NCBI GenBank assembly: GCA_964640655.1
Contig: CAZXFT010000012.1
Location: forward strand, 1-64,000
Length of the DNA stretch: 64,000 bases
Direction: 5' to 3'
DNA from: BJGO01 sp964640655
Lineage (GTDB): Bacteria; Bacteroidota; Bacteroidia; Chitinophagales; UBA10324
The notes under the pieces are model-generated. The model saw only the letters and a program-made list of their open reading frames with translations. It had not been told where the DNA came from and searched no databases. Of the stretch, positions 28,702 through 37,083 are shown piece after piece. Each line of letters starts with the position of its first letter. Positions within the stretch are counted from its first letter, which is position 1. A program made the translations under genes and the position numbers.

Positions 28702-29877
28702 CTATAAATTCTCAATAACAATTGCCGATGCACCGCCACCGCCATTGCAAATTCCGGCAGCACCTACTTTGGCATTTTTATGCTTCAAAATAGAAGTCAA
28801 GGTGCAAACAATTCGTGCGCCACTGTTACCTATGGGATGACCCAATGCTACTGCACCACCGTAAATATTGGCTTTGTCTGCAGATATATTTAAGAGCTTA
28901 TTGTTAACCATACTCACCACTGAAAAGGCCTCATTAACTTCAAAAAAATCCACATCGCTGACTTGCCTGCCGGCACGTTTTAGTGCCAATGGAATTGCTT
29001 TAGCAGGTGTAGTTGTGAACCATTCCGGTGCTTGTGAGGCATCAGCAAAGCCTGAAATTTTTGCCAATGGCTTTAACCCAAGTTCTTTGGCTTTTTCGGC
29101 ACTCATCAAAATCACAGCTGATGCTCCATCATTGATTTTAGATGCGTTGGCTGCAGTTATTGTACCTTCTTTGTCAAAAGCAGGTTTCAGAGTTGGAATT
29201 TTATCAAACTTCACTTTGCCAAGTTCTTCGTCGAGTGTAATCATCACTTTTTCTTTACCGTTCATTACTTCAACTGGAGTAATCTCTAAATTAAACCAAC
29301 CTTCTTTTTGTGCTTTGATTGCGCGGTTATATGATTCTATAGCATAATCGTCCTGAGCTTGTCTGCTGAAGTTATATTCCTTAGCACATAACTCCCCAGC
29401 ATTACCCATGGCGTAATTTTTATAAGGATCCCATAGGCCGTCTTTAATAATGCCATCAATAACCTGTTGGTGACCATAACGATAGCCGCTGCGTGCGCGG
29501 TCCAAATAGTAAGGTACATTGCTCATACTTTCCATTCCACCTGCTAGTACAATATCAGCGTGCCCCATCATTACACTTTGTGCTGCCAACATGATTGCTT
29601 TCATACCTGAAGCACATACTTTATTGACAGTGGTACAGGGTACTGTATCGGGTATGCCCGAAAAGACAGCAACCTGCTGAGCAGGAGCCTGACCGAGATT
29701 AGCGCTCAACACATTACCCATTATTACTTCTTGAATCTGTGAAGGTTCAATGCCGGCCCGTCTGATGGCTTCTTTGGCTGCAATACTGCCTAATTGTGTG
29801 GCGGTTAAAGAAGAAAGTACCCCACCTAAAGCACCAATGGGTGTACGAGATATGGACATTAGATAAACTTCATTCAT
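28702..29877 (-). CDS. Acetyl-CoA C-acetyltransferase (thiolase)
   Basis: 391 residues, the standard thiolase length. The nucleophilic Cys is in VNKVCASGMKA (about 88), NEAFSV carries the oxyanion Asn, the His in GHPIGNSGAR activates the thiol, and the second Cys is in CNGGGGASA. The protein starts with VYLMSISRTPIGALGG. It makes or splits acetoacetyl-CoA. No beta-oxidation or polyhydroxyalkanoate genes adjoin it. The -7-like element TAGGTTTG (minus strand, 29900-29907) lies 22 bp before the ATG. Confidence 0.94.
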   Translation of the reverse strand: MNEVYLMSISRTPIGALGGVLSSLTATQLGSIAAKEAIRRAGIEPSQIQEVIMGNVLSANLGQAPAQQVAVFSGIPDTVPCTTVNKVCASGMKAIMLAAQSVMMGHADIVLAGGMESMSNVPYYLDRARSGYRYGHQQVIDGIIKDGLWDPYKNYAMGNAGELCAKEYNFSRQAQDDYAIESYNRAIKAQKEGWFNLEITPVEVMNGKEKVMITLDEELGKVKFDKIPTLKPAFDKEGTITAANASKINDGASAVILMSAEKAKELGLKPLAKISGFADASQAPEWFTTTPAKAIPLALKRAGRQVSDVDFFEVNEAFSVVSMVNNKLLNISADKANIYGGAVALGHPIGNSGARIVCTLTSILKHKNAKVGAAGICNGGGGASAIVIENL

Positions 29878-30021
29878 GGTTAGTTTCTTTTTGAGTCCAC
29901 AAACCTACTAGAAAAATCAGCAGGCTATTATTAACCATAATACATCCCCGTGAAAAAATCAAATAAAAATATGGGTATTCACGGTAACGCTTTTGAAATA
30001 GCAGCGTAAGGAAGCAATGTT

Positions 30022-30108
30022 ATGAAAAAGCTGTCTTCGTTTCTTAAAGACGAATGGAAAGACCTCGCGCAAATGGTACGTGTGGTGAAGCGTGTTTTTT
30101 TCTTTTAG
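30022..30108 (+). CDS. Possible 28-residue leader ORF before the polysaccharide operon
   Basis: ATG 30022 to TAG 30108 encodes MKKLSSFLKDEWKDLAQMVR followed by VVKRVFFF. It is amphipathic and basic, ends in a T7 run, and overlaps the annotated start of the flippase by 17 bp in another frame. It may be a translated leader, the true N-terminus joined by a slip in the T-run, or chance. Confidence 0.25.
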   Translation: MKKLSSFLKDEWKDLAQMVRVVKRVFFF

Positions 30109-31495
30109 GGAAATAAACGCAGAATACAGATTTTTACCCCACATCCAATGTTTTGTGGGGATAGTTCGTCAATTAATTTCTTTTTTACGCGGTGATAAAT
30201 CGGCCTACCAAAATCTGGTTAAAGGCAGTTTGATTTCATTAGTGCTGCGACTCGCAGGGCAGGCAGTGAATTACGGGCTTGTAATTTCGATTACGCGTTT
30301 GTTTGGCGCAACTGGTTACGGCTCATATAGTTTGTTTCAGGCAGTGACTCAATTCTTTACTCAAACAGCACGCCTTGGGTTTGATGTGCTGATGATGCGC
30401 AACACCGCACAGAGTAGCAGTGACGATATGAATAATCTGAAAAGGCAGTATAACACAGTATTGCGTGTTACGGCCATTACATCAATGCTGTTAAGTATTG
30501 TTTTGTTTCTCTCTGCTGAAACTATCGCTGAAGAATATTTTCATAAACCACATTTAGCTTTATACTTCAAAATAGCTGCTATTTGTGTGTTACCCCTAGT
30601 GCACATCAATATATATGCTTCATATTTGAAAGGCAAGAAATATTTCAAACATTTCAACTTCATACAGCAAATTTCTCTGTTGCTGTTTACACTCATCTTC
30701 ATTATAATAGGCGTATTCGCTTACAAAAAACCTGAATTAACAGCCTGGGCTTATAGCGCATCTAGCATGCTAACTCTAATACTTGCCTGGATTTGGTACA
30801 GAAAATATTTTCAAAGCACTGCATCAACGACTGCTATTCCATTACAACCCTTGTTGATGGCATCATTCACATTTTTTATTGTGGGTTTCATGAATTATTT
30901 GCGCAATGCCACCGAGACTTTGATCCTTGGGCACTTTTTTACGGAGGATTATGCAGGCATATTCAAAGCTTCACAAAAAGTTAGTTCGATTATAGCTTTT
31001 ACACTATTCTCAACTATAGTTGCTGCAGCTCCGCTTTTTGCAGAACTCTATCGACAGAACAAAAGCGATGAGTTGAAGCGCACTGTTCAAAAAACTACCG
31101 CATTAATTTTTTGGTCCTCGTTGCCGGTGTTTATCTTGATGCTATTATTCCCGGATTTTGTATTGCAATTGTTTGGCAAAGAGTTTACACGAGGTAAAGA
31201 GGCGTTGATACTTATGTGTGCCGGTCAGTTTTTTAATGCCACTATGGGTCCGGCTAATAATATGTTACTGATGGTTAATAAGCAACGCGCGGTTTTGTAT
31301 ATCACAATAGTAAACAATGTTGTATGCGCAATTACTGGTTGGTTTATTATTCCTGCTTATGGTATACAAGGTGCGGCAGCTGTTCATCTGCTTGGCATTT
31401 TAATTCCGAATATTGCCGCAATTAGCATTATTCGTTATCATTTTGGATTTTTTACTTTCAATTACAGGATGCTGAATAAGGTTTTTAAACGATGA
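30092..31495 (+). CDS. Polysaccharide flippase (Wzx/MATE-like, MOP superfamily)
   Basis: About 467 residues with roughly 12 hydrophobic helices. The N-terminal motif KGSLISLVLRLAGQAVNYGLVISITRLFGATGYGSYSLFQ is typical of O-antigen and exopolysaccharide flippases, which move lipid-linked repeat units across the inner membrane. The start is uncertain: GTG 30092 gives a poorly hydrophobic 25-residue preface, and GTG 30155 (VGIVRQLISFL) is equally plausible. The gene opens a cluster whose next two junctions overlap by 4 bp. Confidence 0.88.
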   Translation: MFFSFREINAEYRFLPHIQCFVGIVRQLISFLRGDKSAYQNLVKGSLISLVLRLAGQAVNYGLVISITRLFGATGYGSYSLFQAVTQFFTQTARLGFDVLMMRNTAQSSSDDMNNLKRQYNTVLRVTAITSMLLSIVLFLSAETIAEEYFHKPHLALYFKIAAICVLPLVHINIYASYLKGKKYFKHFNFIQQISLLLFTLIFIIIGVFAYKKPELTAWAYSASSMLTLILAWIWYRKYFQSTASTTAIPLQPLLMASFTFFIVGFMNYLRNATETLILGHFFTEDYAGIFKASQKVSSIIAFTLFSTIVAAAPLFAELYRQNKSDELKRTVQKTTALIFWSSLPVFILMLLFPDFVLQLFGKEFTRGKEALILMCAGQFFNATMGPANNMLLMVNKQRAVLYITIVNNVVCAITGWFIIPAYGIQGAAAVHLLGILIPNIAAISIIRYHFGFFTFNYRMLNKVFKR

Positions 31496-32433
31496 GGAAT
31501 AATACCTGGCCTGACTTATTCATTGTAGGTGCTGCAAAAACTGGCACCAGTTCCCTGTATCAGTATTTGATTCAGCATCCTGATGTTGCGCGCGCTGTAA
31601 TCAAAGAGCCCCATTTTTTTGCGACAGATATTGATACCACAAAATTTTCTAAAGAATTCTCTTATCATAAAGTACATGACATGGATGCAGCCATTCAACG
31701 AGGTAAGATTATTCATTCTTCTTTTATTCGCAATGAAAAGGATTATCTGAAGCTGTATGCACAAGCAAACGGGAAGTTGAAAATAGATTCATCGGTATCG
31801 AACTTATACAGCAAAGAGGCTGCTAGAAATATTTATATCAAAAATCCAGACGCAAAAATCATCATCATCATCCGACAACCAGTGGAACGCGCATTTTCGC
31901 ATTTTGTAATGGATTTACGAAGTGGTTATCCATTGAGTAGATCCTTTAAAGAAGCAGTGCGCAACGACTTTGAAAACACAGCTAAAGGTTGGGGCATTTC
32001 TCATCTCTATGTGGAACTCAGTTTATATGCCGAAGCTATTCTAAGATATATGGATGTGTTTCCTCAAGAACAAATTCAAATCATTGTTTACGATGATTAC
32101 AGAAAAAATGCTAAGGCAATTTTGGAGCAGGTGTGTGCTTTTACTTCATTGAGTTCATTTGCATTTAATACTGAAAAATCACATAACACCGCAGCGCTTC
32201 CTCGCAACTTCTTAACCCGTTGGATGAACAAAAATAAAGACCTGAAACGCAGCATATCACAGATAATTCCAGAACATTTACGATATCGATTGCGACAGGT
32301 GTTTTATGACACTAAGAATATGCCTGTACTAACTGCTGAAGATTACACAGCACTGATGCCATTGTTTATTTATGATATTCAACGCACAGAAAAAATTACA
32401 GGGTTATCATTACAACACTGGTTTAAACCTTGA
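31492..32433 (+). CDS. PAPS-dependent sulfotransferase
   Basis: 313 residues. The N-terminal 5'-phosphosulfate loop is GAAKTGTSSLYQYL. The 3'-phosphate motif is IIIIRQPVERAFSHF (about 125-139), and both match cytosolic-type sulfotransferases that move sulfate from PAPS to a sugar hydroxyl. The ATG overlaps the flippase stop by 4 bp. The likely acceptor is the glycan made by this cluster. A second paralog lies at 36202. Confidence 0.9.
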   Translation: MRNNTWPDLFIVGAAKTGTSSLYQYLIQHPDVARAVIKEPHFFATDIDTTKFSKEFSYHKVHDMDAAIQRGKIIHSSFIRNEKDYLKLYAQANGKLKIDSSVSNLYSKEAARNIYIKNPDAKIIIIIRQPVERAFSHFVMDLRSGYPLSRSFKEAVRNDFENTAKGWGISHLYVELSLYAEAILRYMDVFPQEQIQIIVYDDYRKNAKAILEQVCAFTSLSSFAFNTEKSHNTAALPRNFLTRWMNKNKDLKRSISQIIPEHLRYRLRQVFYDTKNMPVLTAEDYTALMPLFIYDIQRTEKITGLSLQHWFKP

Positions 32434-33377
32434 CACACTTGAATTCTGTTGCCGTTATCATTGTTCACTTTGGCGATTACGCATTAACAAGGGCTTGTAT
32501 TGAAAGTGTGCTGTTATCGAGCGAGGATGTGCACATAGTTGTCTGCGACAACTCGATGAATATAAGCAATGATACTCTCAGAAAAGATTTTGAGCATATA
32601 GCCATCAGCGATATTAATAAATCAGATGCTGTTGGGAACAATAAACTACTCTGGCATAAGATGCTTTTCAATAGTGGCTATGCAGCAGCTGCCAATGCGG
32701 GAATTCGTCTGGCTCAAAAATATTTTTCATCTGATTACTTTCTGATACTGAATAATGATTGCACCATAGAGCAAGCTTGCATAGAAAAATTAATGAGATG
32801 CTATCAGTCAATAATTGACTGTGGATTGCTTGGTGCTAAAGTATTGTTTAGAGACAATGATATATTCATTAACTCAGTTGGCGGATACTTTAATGCCTGG
32901 ACAGGCTGGCAAAAAAATATTGGTGCCCGGGAAAAAGATAGCGGACAGTACATAGGCTTATTACAACCCGATTATGTGTATGGTGCCTGTATGTTTTTTA
33001 GTAAGGCATTCATTAATCAGGTGGGTTTAATGGATGAACATTTTTTGCTTTATCACGAAGAGCATGACTGGTGTGTACGCGCTGTGAAGAAAGGTTTTAA
33101 CAATTATACCTGTTGTGATGCGGTAGTTTATCATCAACAAGGTGCTTCGAGCGGTAAAAAAATTAAACATCTCGATGCTCCTGAATTTATTTTGATTTTA
33201 CAATACAGTAATCTCATCAGGTTTTATCTCAAACATTACCCGCTCCTACTACCTATTGCATACTTCAGACTCCTGTTAATTATGCTTAAACGAATGCTGC
33301 AAGGCAAGTTTAAGCATTCGTTATTACTTCTTAGCGTTATCTTCGGAAAACGGATTCATACACTTCCTGCACTATGA
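32430..33377 (+). CDS. Glycosyltransferase family 2 (rhamnosyltransferase-like)
   Basis: 315 residues of GT-A fold. VAVIIVHFGDYALT is the first nucleotide strand, NSGYAAAANAGI a typical GT2 rhamnosyl-type motif, and FLILNNDCTIE carries the DxD-equivalent. LMDEHFLLYHEEHDWCVRA contains the ED-type catalytic base region. The C-terminal ~65 residues are hydrophobic and basic and may touch the membrane. The start is TTG 32430, overlapping the previous stop as TTGA. The sugar donor is not determined. Confidence 0.87.
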   Translation: MTHLNSVAVIIVHFGDYALTRACIESVLLSSEDVHIVVCDNSMNISNDTLRKDFEHIAISDINKSDAVGNNKLLWHKMLFNSGYAAAANAGIRLAQKYFSSDYFLILNNDCTIEQACIEKLMRCYQSIIDCGLLGAKVLFRDNDIFINSVGGYFNAWTGWQKNIGAREKDSGQYIGLLQPDYVYGACMFFSKAFINQVGLMDEHFLLYHEEHDWCVRAVKKGFNNYTCCDAVVYHQQGASSGKKIKHLDAPEFILILQYSNLIRFYLKHYPLLLPIAYFRLLLIMLKRMLQGKFKHSLLLLSVIFGKRIHTLPAL

Positions 33378-34663
33378 CGAATACAATCGGTGAGTTTTTT
33401 GTGCTGAGAATAGCTGCATACAGGATCATTACTTTAGTAATTATGCTGCTCAGCTTTCAGTATTTCACACTCTCACCGCTGGCTGCATACACAACAAATA
33501 TTGAAAAAGGATTTACGGTATTCATTCTTTTGTTTTTACTCGTTTATCTTCTATTTAAAGTTATACAAACAAAAACACTCGAAACCATTGACATACTTGT
33601 TTTGGTGATGAGTTTTGGAATTCCTCTTTACTCTGCATTTATAGCAAAATTTTATTGGTCTCAACCCATTTTACATGGCTTCACCACACAAAAATTTTGG
33701 TATATAGCTCTTGGGGCTTTTGTGGTTTACTATTTCCTAAGAAACAAATACATCACAATACTCGATATACACCACATGATGCTTGGTGTAGCTTGGTTCA
33801 GTCTTGCAATTTATCTTTTGGTGGAAGTGATGTTTGATGCAACTAAATTTCGCGACACCAACTTTGTGTACTGCAATCCGGCAAAAGGCGGATGTGGATT
33901 TAAATTCAACACTTTTTTTCTGGGTTATGCTATGCTCTATTATTATATCAAGGCTATTAAAGAGAAGAGGCATTTTTGGTTACTCGTGAGTGGTTTGTTC
34001 TTTGCATACTTTCTTTTCTTTTTTCAGAAACGTGGCGTCATTATCATTACCGGGATCACGTTTATTATCATATTGATTGCCAACACCAATGCTAAAAGTT
34101 TTATAAAATACATCAGCATATTTCTAACAACATTTGTTGTTATGTTAGGTTCATTATACTTAGTCTCTCAGCAAAAATTCAATACACTGGTTGGACAATA
34201 CGGAAACTTCGTAGATATACTTCAGGGTGAAGAGACAGGTGAAGGCAGCGCCGATTCCCGTATACGCGAGTTGGCTACCATGGCAAAATTTTCGTCAGAA
34301 CATAAAACCGCTTGGATATTTGGAAATGGTAAATGGAGTGATAACTGGGAACAAAATCCGGCACTTATTGAAAAATTCTTCCCAAGCGATTTGGGTTTGG
34401 TCGGGGTGTTTTTTGTTTATGGCATTGTTGGATTTCTGTTAGTTCACATTCAATTCTACTTTACAACACGATGGTTGCGAAAAAATGAAACTACCACTTA
34501 CCCCATAATCTATCAGCATTTCAAATACTTCCTATTGTTTTATTACTTACGAAGTTTATTCAGCGGGTCCATATTTTTTGGATCAGGTCCTGCCATTACT
34601 TTGTTTTTTGTTGTTTTGTTTTATTACATAAAAAAATATGAAACCGATGTTTCTGTATCCTAA
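33374..34663 (+). CDS. O-antigen polymerase/ligase-like membrane protein (Wzy/WaaL type)
   Basis: 429 residues with about ten membrane helices and one longer external loop near residues 275-350 (VDILQGEETGEGSADSRIRE, then a helix and GNGKWSDN). That layout, with an Arg-bearing loop before the last helices, is the pattern of Wzy polymerases and O-antigen ligases, which share little sequence. Its position after the flippase and glycosyltransferase supports this. It overlaps the preceding gene by 4 bp and the next by 26 bp. Confidence 0.75.
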   Translation: MTNTIGEFFVLRIAAYRIITLVIMLLSFQYFTLSPLAAYTTNIEKGFTVFILLFLLVYLLFKVIQTKTLETIDILVLVMSFGIPLYSAFIAKFYWSQPILHGFTTQKFWYIALGAFVVYYFLRNKYITILDIHHMMLGVAWFSLAIYLLVEVMFDATKFRDTNFVYCNPAKGGCGFKFNTFFLGYAMLYYYIKAIKEKRHFWLLVSGLFFAYFLFFFQKRGVIIITGITFIIILIANTNAKSFIKYISIFLTTFVVMLGSLYLVSQQKFNTLVGQYGNFVDILQGEETGEGSADSRIRELATMAKFSSEHKTAWIFGNGKWSDNWEQNPALIEKFFPSDLGLVGVFFVYGIVGFLLVHIQFYFTTRWLRKNETTTYPIIYQHFKYFLLFYYLRSLFSGSIFFGSGPAITLFFVVLFYYIKKYETDVSVS

Positions 34664-36191
34664 TCTGCTGCTGTATTTCTTGATAACTTTTTCTTCCTGC
34701 GTTCAACAAAAAGGCAAAACCGAGCCGCTGAACCTCACCATCAACTACAGCGACAATGCCAATAGCGTTGAACCTCTGTTGTTTGGTTCTTCTACATCTT
34801 CTATGTACTGGCAATCAGATTCGCGCAGTGATAAATTTATTTCTCTTGTGGACTCGCTTCAATTAAAAGTGCTTCGTTGGCCAGGTGGCACCTTAGCGCA
34901 ATTTTACCATTGGAATAAACCGGGTTATGGATTAAGTCAAAATGAAATCAAAGCCATACACGCACCTTACGCCAATAGCTTAAAAAATCAAAATGCTTAT
35001 GTAGATGATAAATCGTTTACGCGCAGGTATGTCGACGACTTTGTTTTGTTTGCACAGAAAACTCATTCACAAGTATTGGTTTGTGCCAATCTTGTTACAG
35101 CTAGCGATGAAGAAAATCTGGCGCTTCTCGATTTCTTTCAAAGTAAAAATATCATTGTATGTGGCGTGGAGTTGGGCAATGAACTATACTTGCCTATGAT
35201 GCGCGGTGTGTTCAGTAATGATGTTCAGAAATATATTACCCGTTCAAAAACATTAGCTGAAAAAATCAAAAAGAAATATCCCAGTATGCCTTTAGCAGTA
35301 TGTGGCGCACCTATACGAGACATAGCCGATGAAAATCCGCCTGAAGGCAGTGAAGCTGCCTTTTTCAGTGATTGGAATCAGCAACTGGCAAAACAAACTT
35401 TTTATGATGCTGTAGTATTGCATTATTACTTCCCTGTCAAGTGCAGTGGTACAGTAAGTTCTGTTTTTAATTGTGCATATAACGAAGTTCAAAATATCAT
35501 CACCAAAACATTTCCTACTACTATAGAGATGTATCGCAACACATTTGGTAATAAAAGATTTTGGATAACAGAATGGAACTTTGCTACTAAAGCAACTCAG
35601 GGACGCTATGGTAATACTTTGTTACAAAACATGTTTATATCACGATTTTATGATGCAATTAATACTGTCAATTTGAAGTTCGCGAATCAAATCACGATGG
35701 CTACTTATCAAACCTTAGCCGGGGATGTATATGGAACATGTATGATCATGGATAAAAACAAACGAGAGACATTTACTGATAAATCAGCAGATCCTTACAT
35801 TAGAAAGTCTTCTTACTTCGCACATATTATGATGAAAAATATTTTCAACAACAGTATGATTATGTGTGAAGTGAAAAGCAATAGCAGTGATGTATATTGC
35901 AGTGCTTACTATGATAAATCAAGCGGTAAAATAACTTTGCATTATCAAAACACCGGAACTGAACCTTTCAAAATCAATTCCATTACTGTGAACGGGAAAA
36001 GTATTTCCATGCAAAGCTTAGTTAACGGTACATACCTTCAATCAGAAAACCTCTATGATGGATTTGGATTGAATAAGGCAGACGGAGAAATGACCAATCG
36101 AAATACACCTAACATCGTCTCTATTCAAGACGAGATAAAAAACATCAACATTTCAAAATACTCTTACGGATATTTGCAGATAACACTATAA
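34638..36191 (+). CDS. Lipoprotein glycoside hydrolase-like protein, clan GH-A (arabinofuranosidase-like)
   Basis: 517 residues. The N-terminus is a lipoprotein signal ending ITFSSC (Cys at about 21). The body resembles a (beta/alpha)8 barrel: VLRWPGGTLAQFYHW near the start, the acid/base Glu in VELGNELY after beta-4, and the nucleophile Glu in FWITEWNFA after beta-7. A C-terminal beta-sandwich follows (about 400-517). These are clan GH-A positions, closest in wording to GH51-type enzymes. Embedded in a synthesis operon, it may trim or release the polymer. Activity is inferred. Confidence 0.7.
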   Translation: MKPMFLYPNLLLYFLITFSSCVQQKGKTEPLNLTINYSDNANSVEPLLFGSSTSSMYWQSDSRSDKFISLVDSLQLKVLRWPGGTLAQFYHWNKPGYGLSQNEIKAIHAPYANSLKNQNAYVDDKSFTRRYVDDFVLFAQKTHSQVLVCANLVTASDEENLALLDFFQSKNIIVCGVELGNELYLPMMRGVFSNDVQKYITRSKTLAEKIKKKYPSMPLAVCGAPIRDIADENPPEGSEAAFFSDWNQQLAKQTFYDAVVLHYYFPVKCSGTVSSVFNCAYNEVQNIITKTFPTTIEMYRNTFGNKRFWITEWNFATKATQGRYGNTLLQNMFISRFYDAINTVNLKFANQITMATYQTLAGDVYGTCMIMDKNKRETFTDKSADPYIRKSSYFAHIMMKNIFNNSMIMCEVKSNSSDVYCSAYYDKSSGKITLHYQNTGTEPFKINSITVNGKSISMQSLVNGTYLQSENLYDGFGLNKADGEMTNRNTPNIVSIQDEIKNINISKYSYGYLQITL

Positions 36192-36201
36192 CCCAATTGA
36201 T

Positions 36202-37083
36202 TTGGCAGAAGCTAGACCTACATTTTTTATCATTGGCGCACCCAAAGCAGGAACAACTTCGTTGTATTATTACCTCAAACAACACCCTCAAGTGGTGATG
36301 AGCTCTGTCAAAGAGCCCAACTTTTTTTCTTATCCTGAATTGGAAAAACAAAAACTGTATTACAAAGATGATTCGGTGAAGAATGAACAGGAGTATTTAA
36401 AATTATTTAATCATAACAATGCTCAGGCAAAAGCCATAGGCGAAGCCAGCGTATCTTATCTGTTCTATTCCGGCACGGCAGTGCGCATTAAATCTTTTCA
36501 GCCCGAGGCTAAAATTATCGTCATGCTGCGCAATCCTTTTGACCGCGCATGGAGTCACTATTTGATGGACTACAAGTTGAATTATGTGCGCGATTCTTTC
36601 GACAACATTGCCACCAAAAGGGTAAACGGACACAGAAACAATCAGCACTTTCAGCAATATATAGAACTCGGTCTATACCACCGGCAATTAAAGAATTACA
36701 TCGATGTGTTTGGTAAAGAAAAACTATATATAGGCCTCTACGATGAGTTAAAAAATAATACTCAAAAGGTGTATGATGAAATATGTTCATTCCTAAATAT
36801 TGATAAAAAGACATTGCCTGAAGCATCGGCTTATAACAGCGCTGAAATGCCGCGCAATGGCCTGATCAAATCCCTATACGCTTCTGATAACATACGCCGA
36901 GGACTCAAGAAAATGCTTGGCGGTGAACAAAGCAGAAAAATAAAATCTCTCCTGTTTAAAAAACCGGAGATGCAGGCTCAGGAAGAAACCCGCATACAAC
37001 TCAAAAACTTGTTTGCTGAAGACTTACGCAAAACCGAATCGCTCACCGGACTTAATCTGAAAGCATGGTATGAAACCACGTAA
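36202..37083 (+). CDS. PAPS-dependent sulfotransferase (second copy)
   Basis: 293 residues. The 5'-phosphosulfate loop is GAPKAGTTSLYYYL near the N-terminus and the 3'-phosphate motif is IVMLRNPFDRAWSHY. It also has the NGLIKSLYASDNIRRGLKK region common to this sulfotransferase group. The start is TTG 36202, as no ATG lies in frame between the stop at 36183 and the P-loop. It differs clearly from the copy at 31492, suggesting two sulfation positions. It overlaps the next gene by 14 bp. Confidence 0.9.
   Translation: MAEARPTFFIIGAPKAGTTSLYYYLKQHPQVVMSSVKEPNFFSYPELEKQKLYYKDDSVKNEQEYLKLFNHNNAQAKAIGEASVSYLFYSGTAVRIKSFQPEAKIIVMLRNPFDRAWSHYLMDYKLNYVRDSFDNIATKRVNGHRNNQHFQQYIELGLYHRQLKNYIDVFGKEKLYIGLYDELKNNTQKVYDEICSFLNIDKKTLPEASAYNSAEMPRNGLIKSLYASDNIRRGLKKMLGGEQSRKIKSLLFKKPEMQAQEETRIQLKNLFAEDLRKTESLTGLNLKAWYETT

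Noticed and set aside
28868..29347. 159-codon plus-strand frame opposite the thiolase gene
   Set aside because: It is antisense to a full-length thiolase with all catalytic residues; Ser/Ala-rich translation is typical of antisense frames.
29948..29984. Inverted repeat CCGTGAA / TTCACGG with a 23-base loop upstream of the polysaccharide operon
   Set aside because: Seven base pairs with a long AT-rich loop is within chance for this composition; no T-tract or known riboswitch motif accompanies it.
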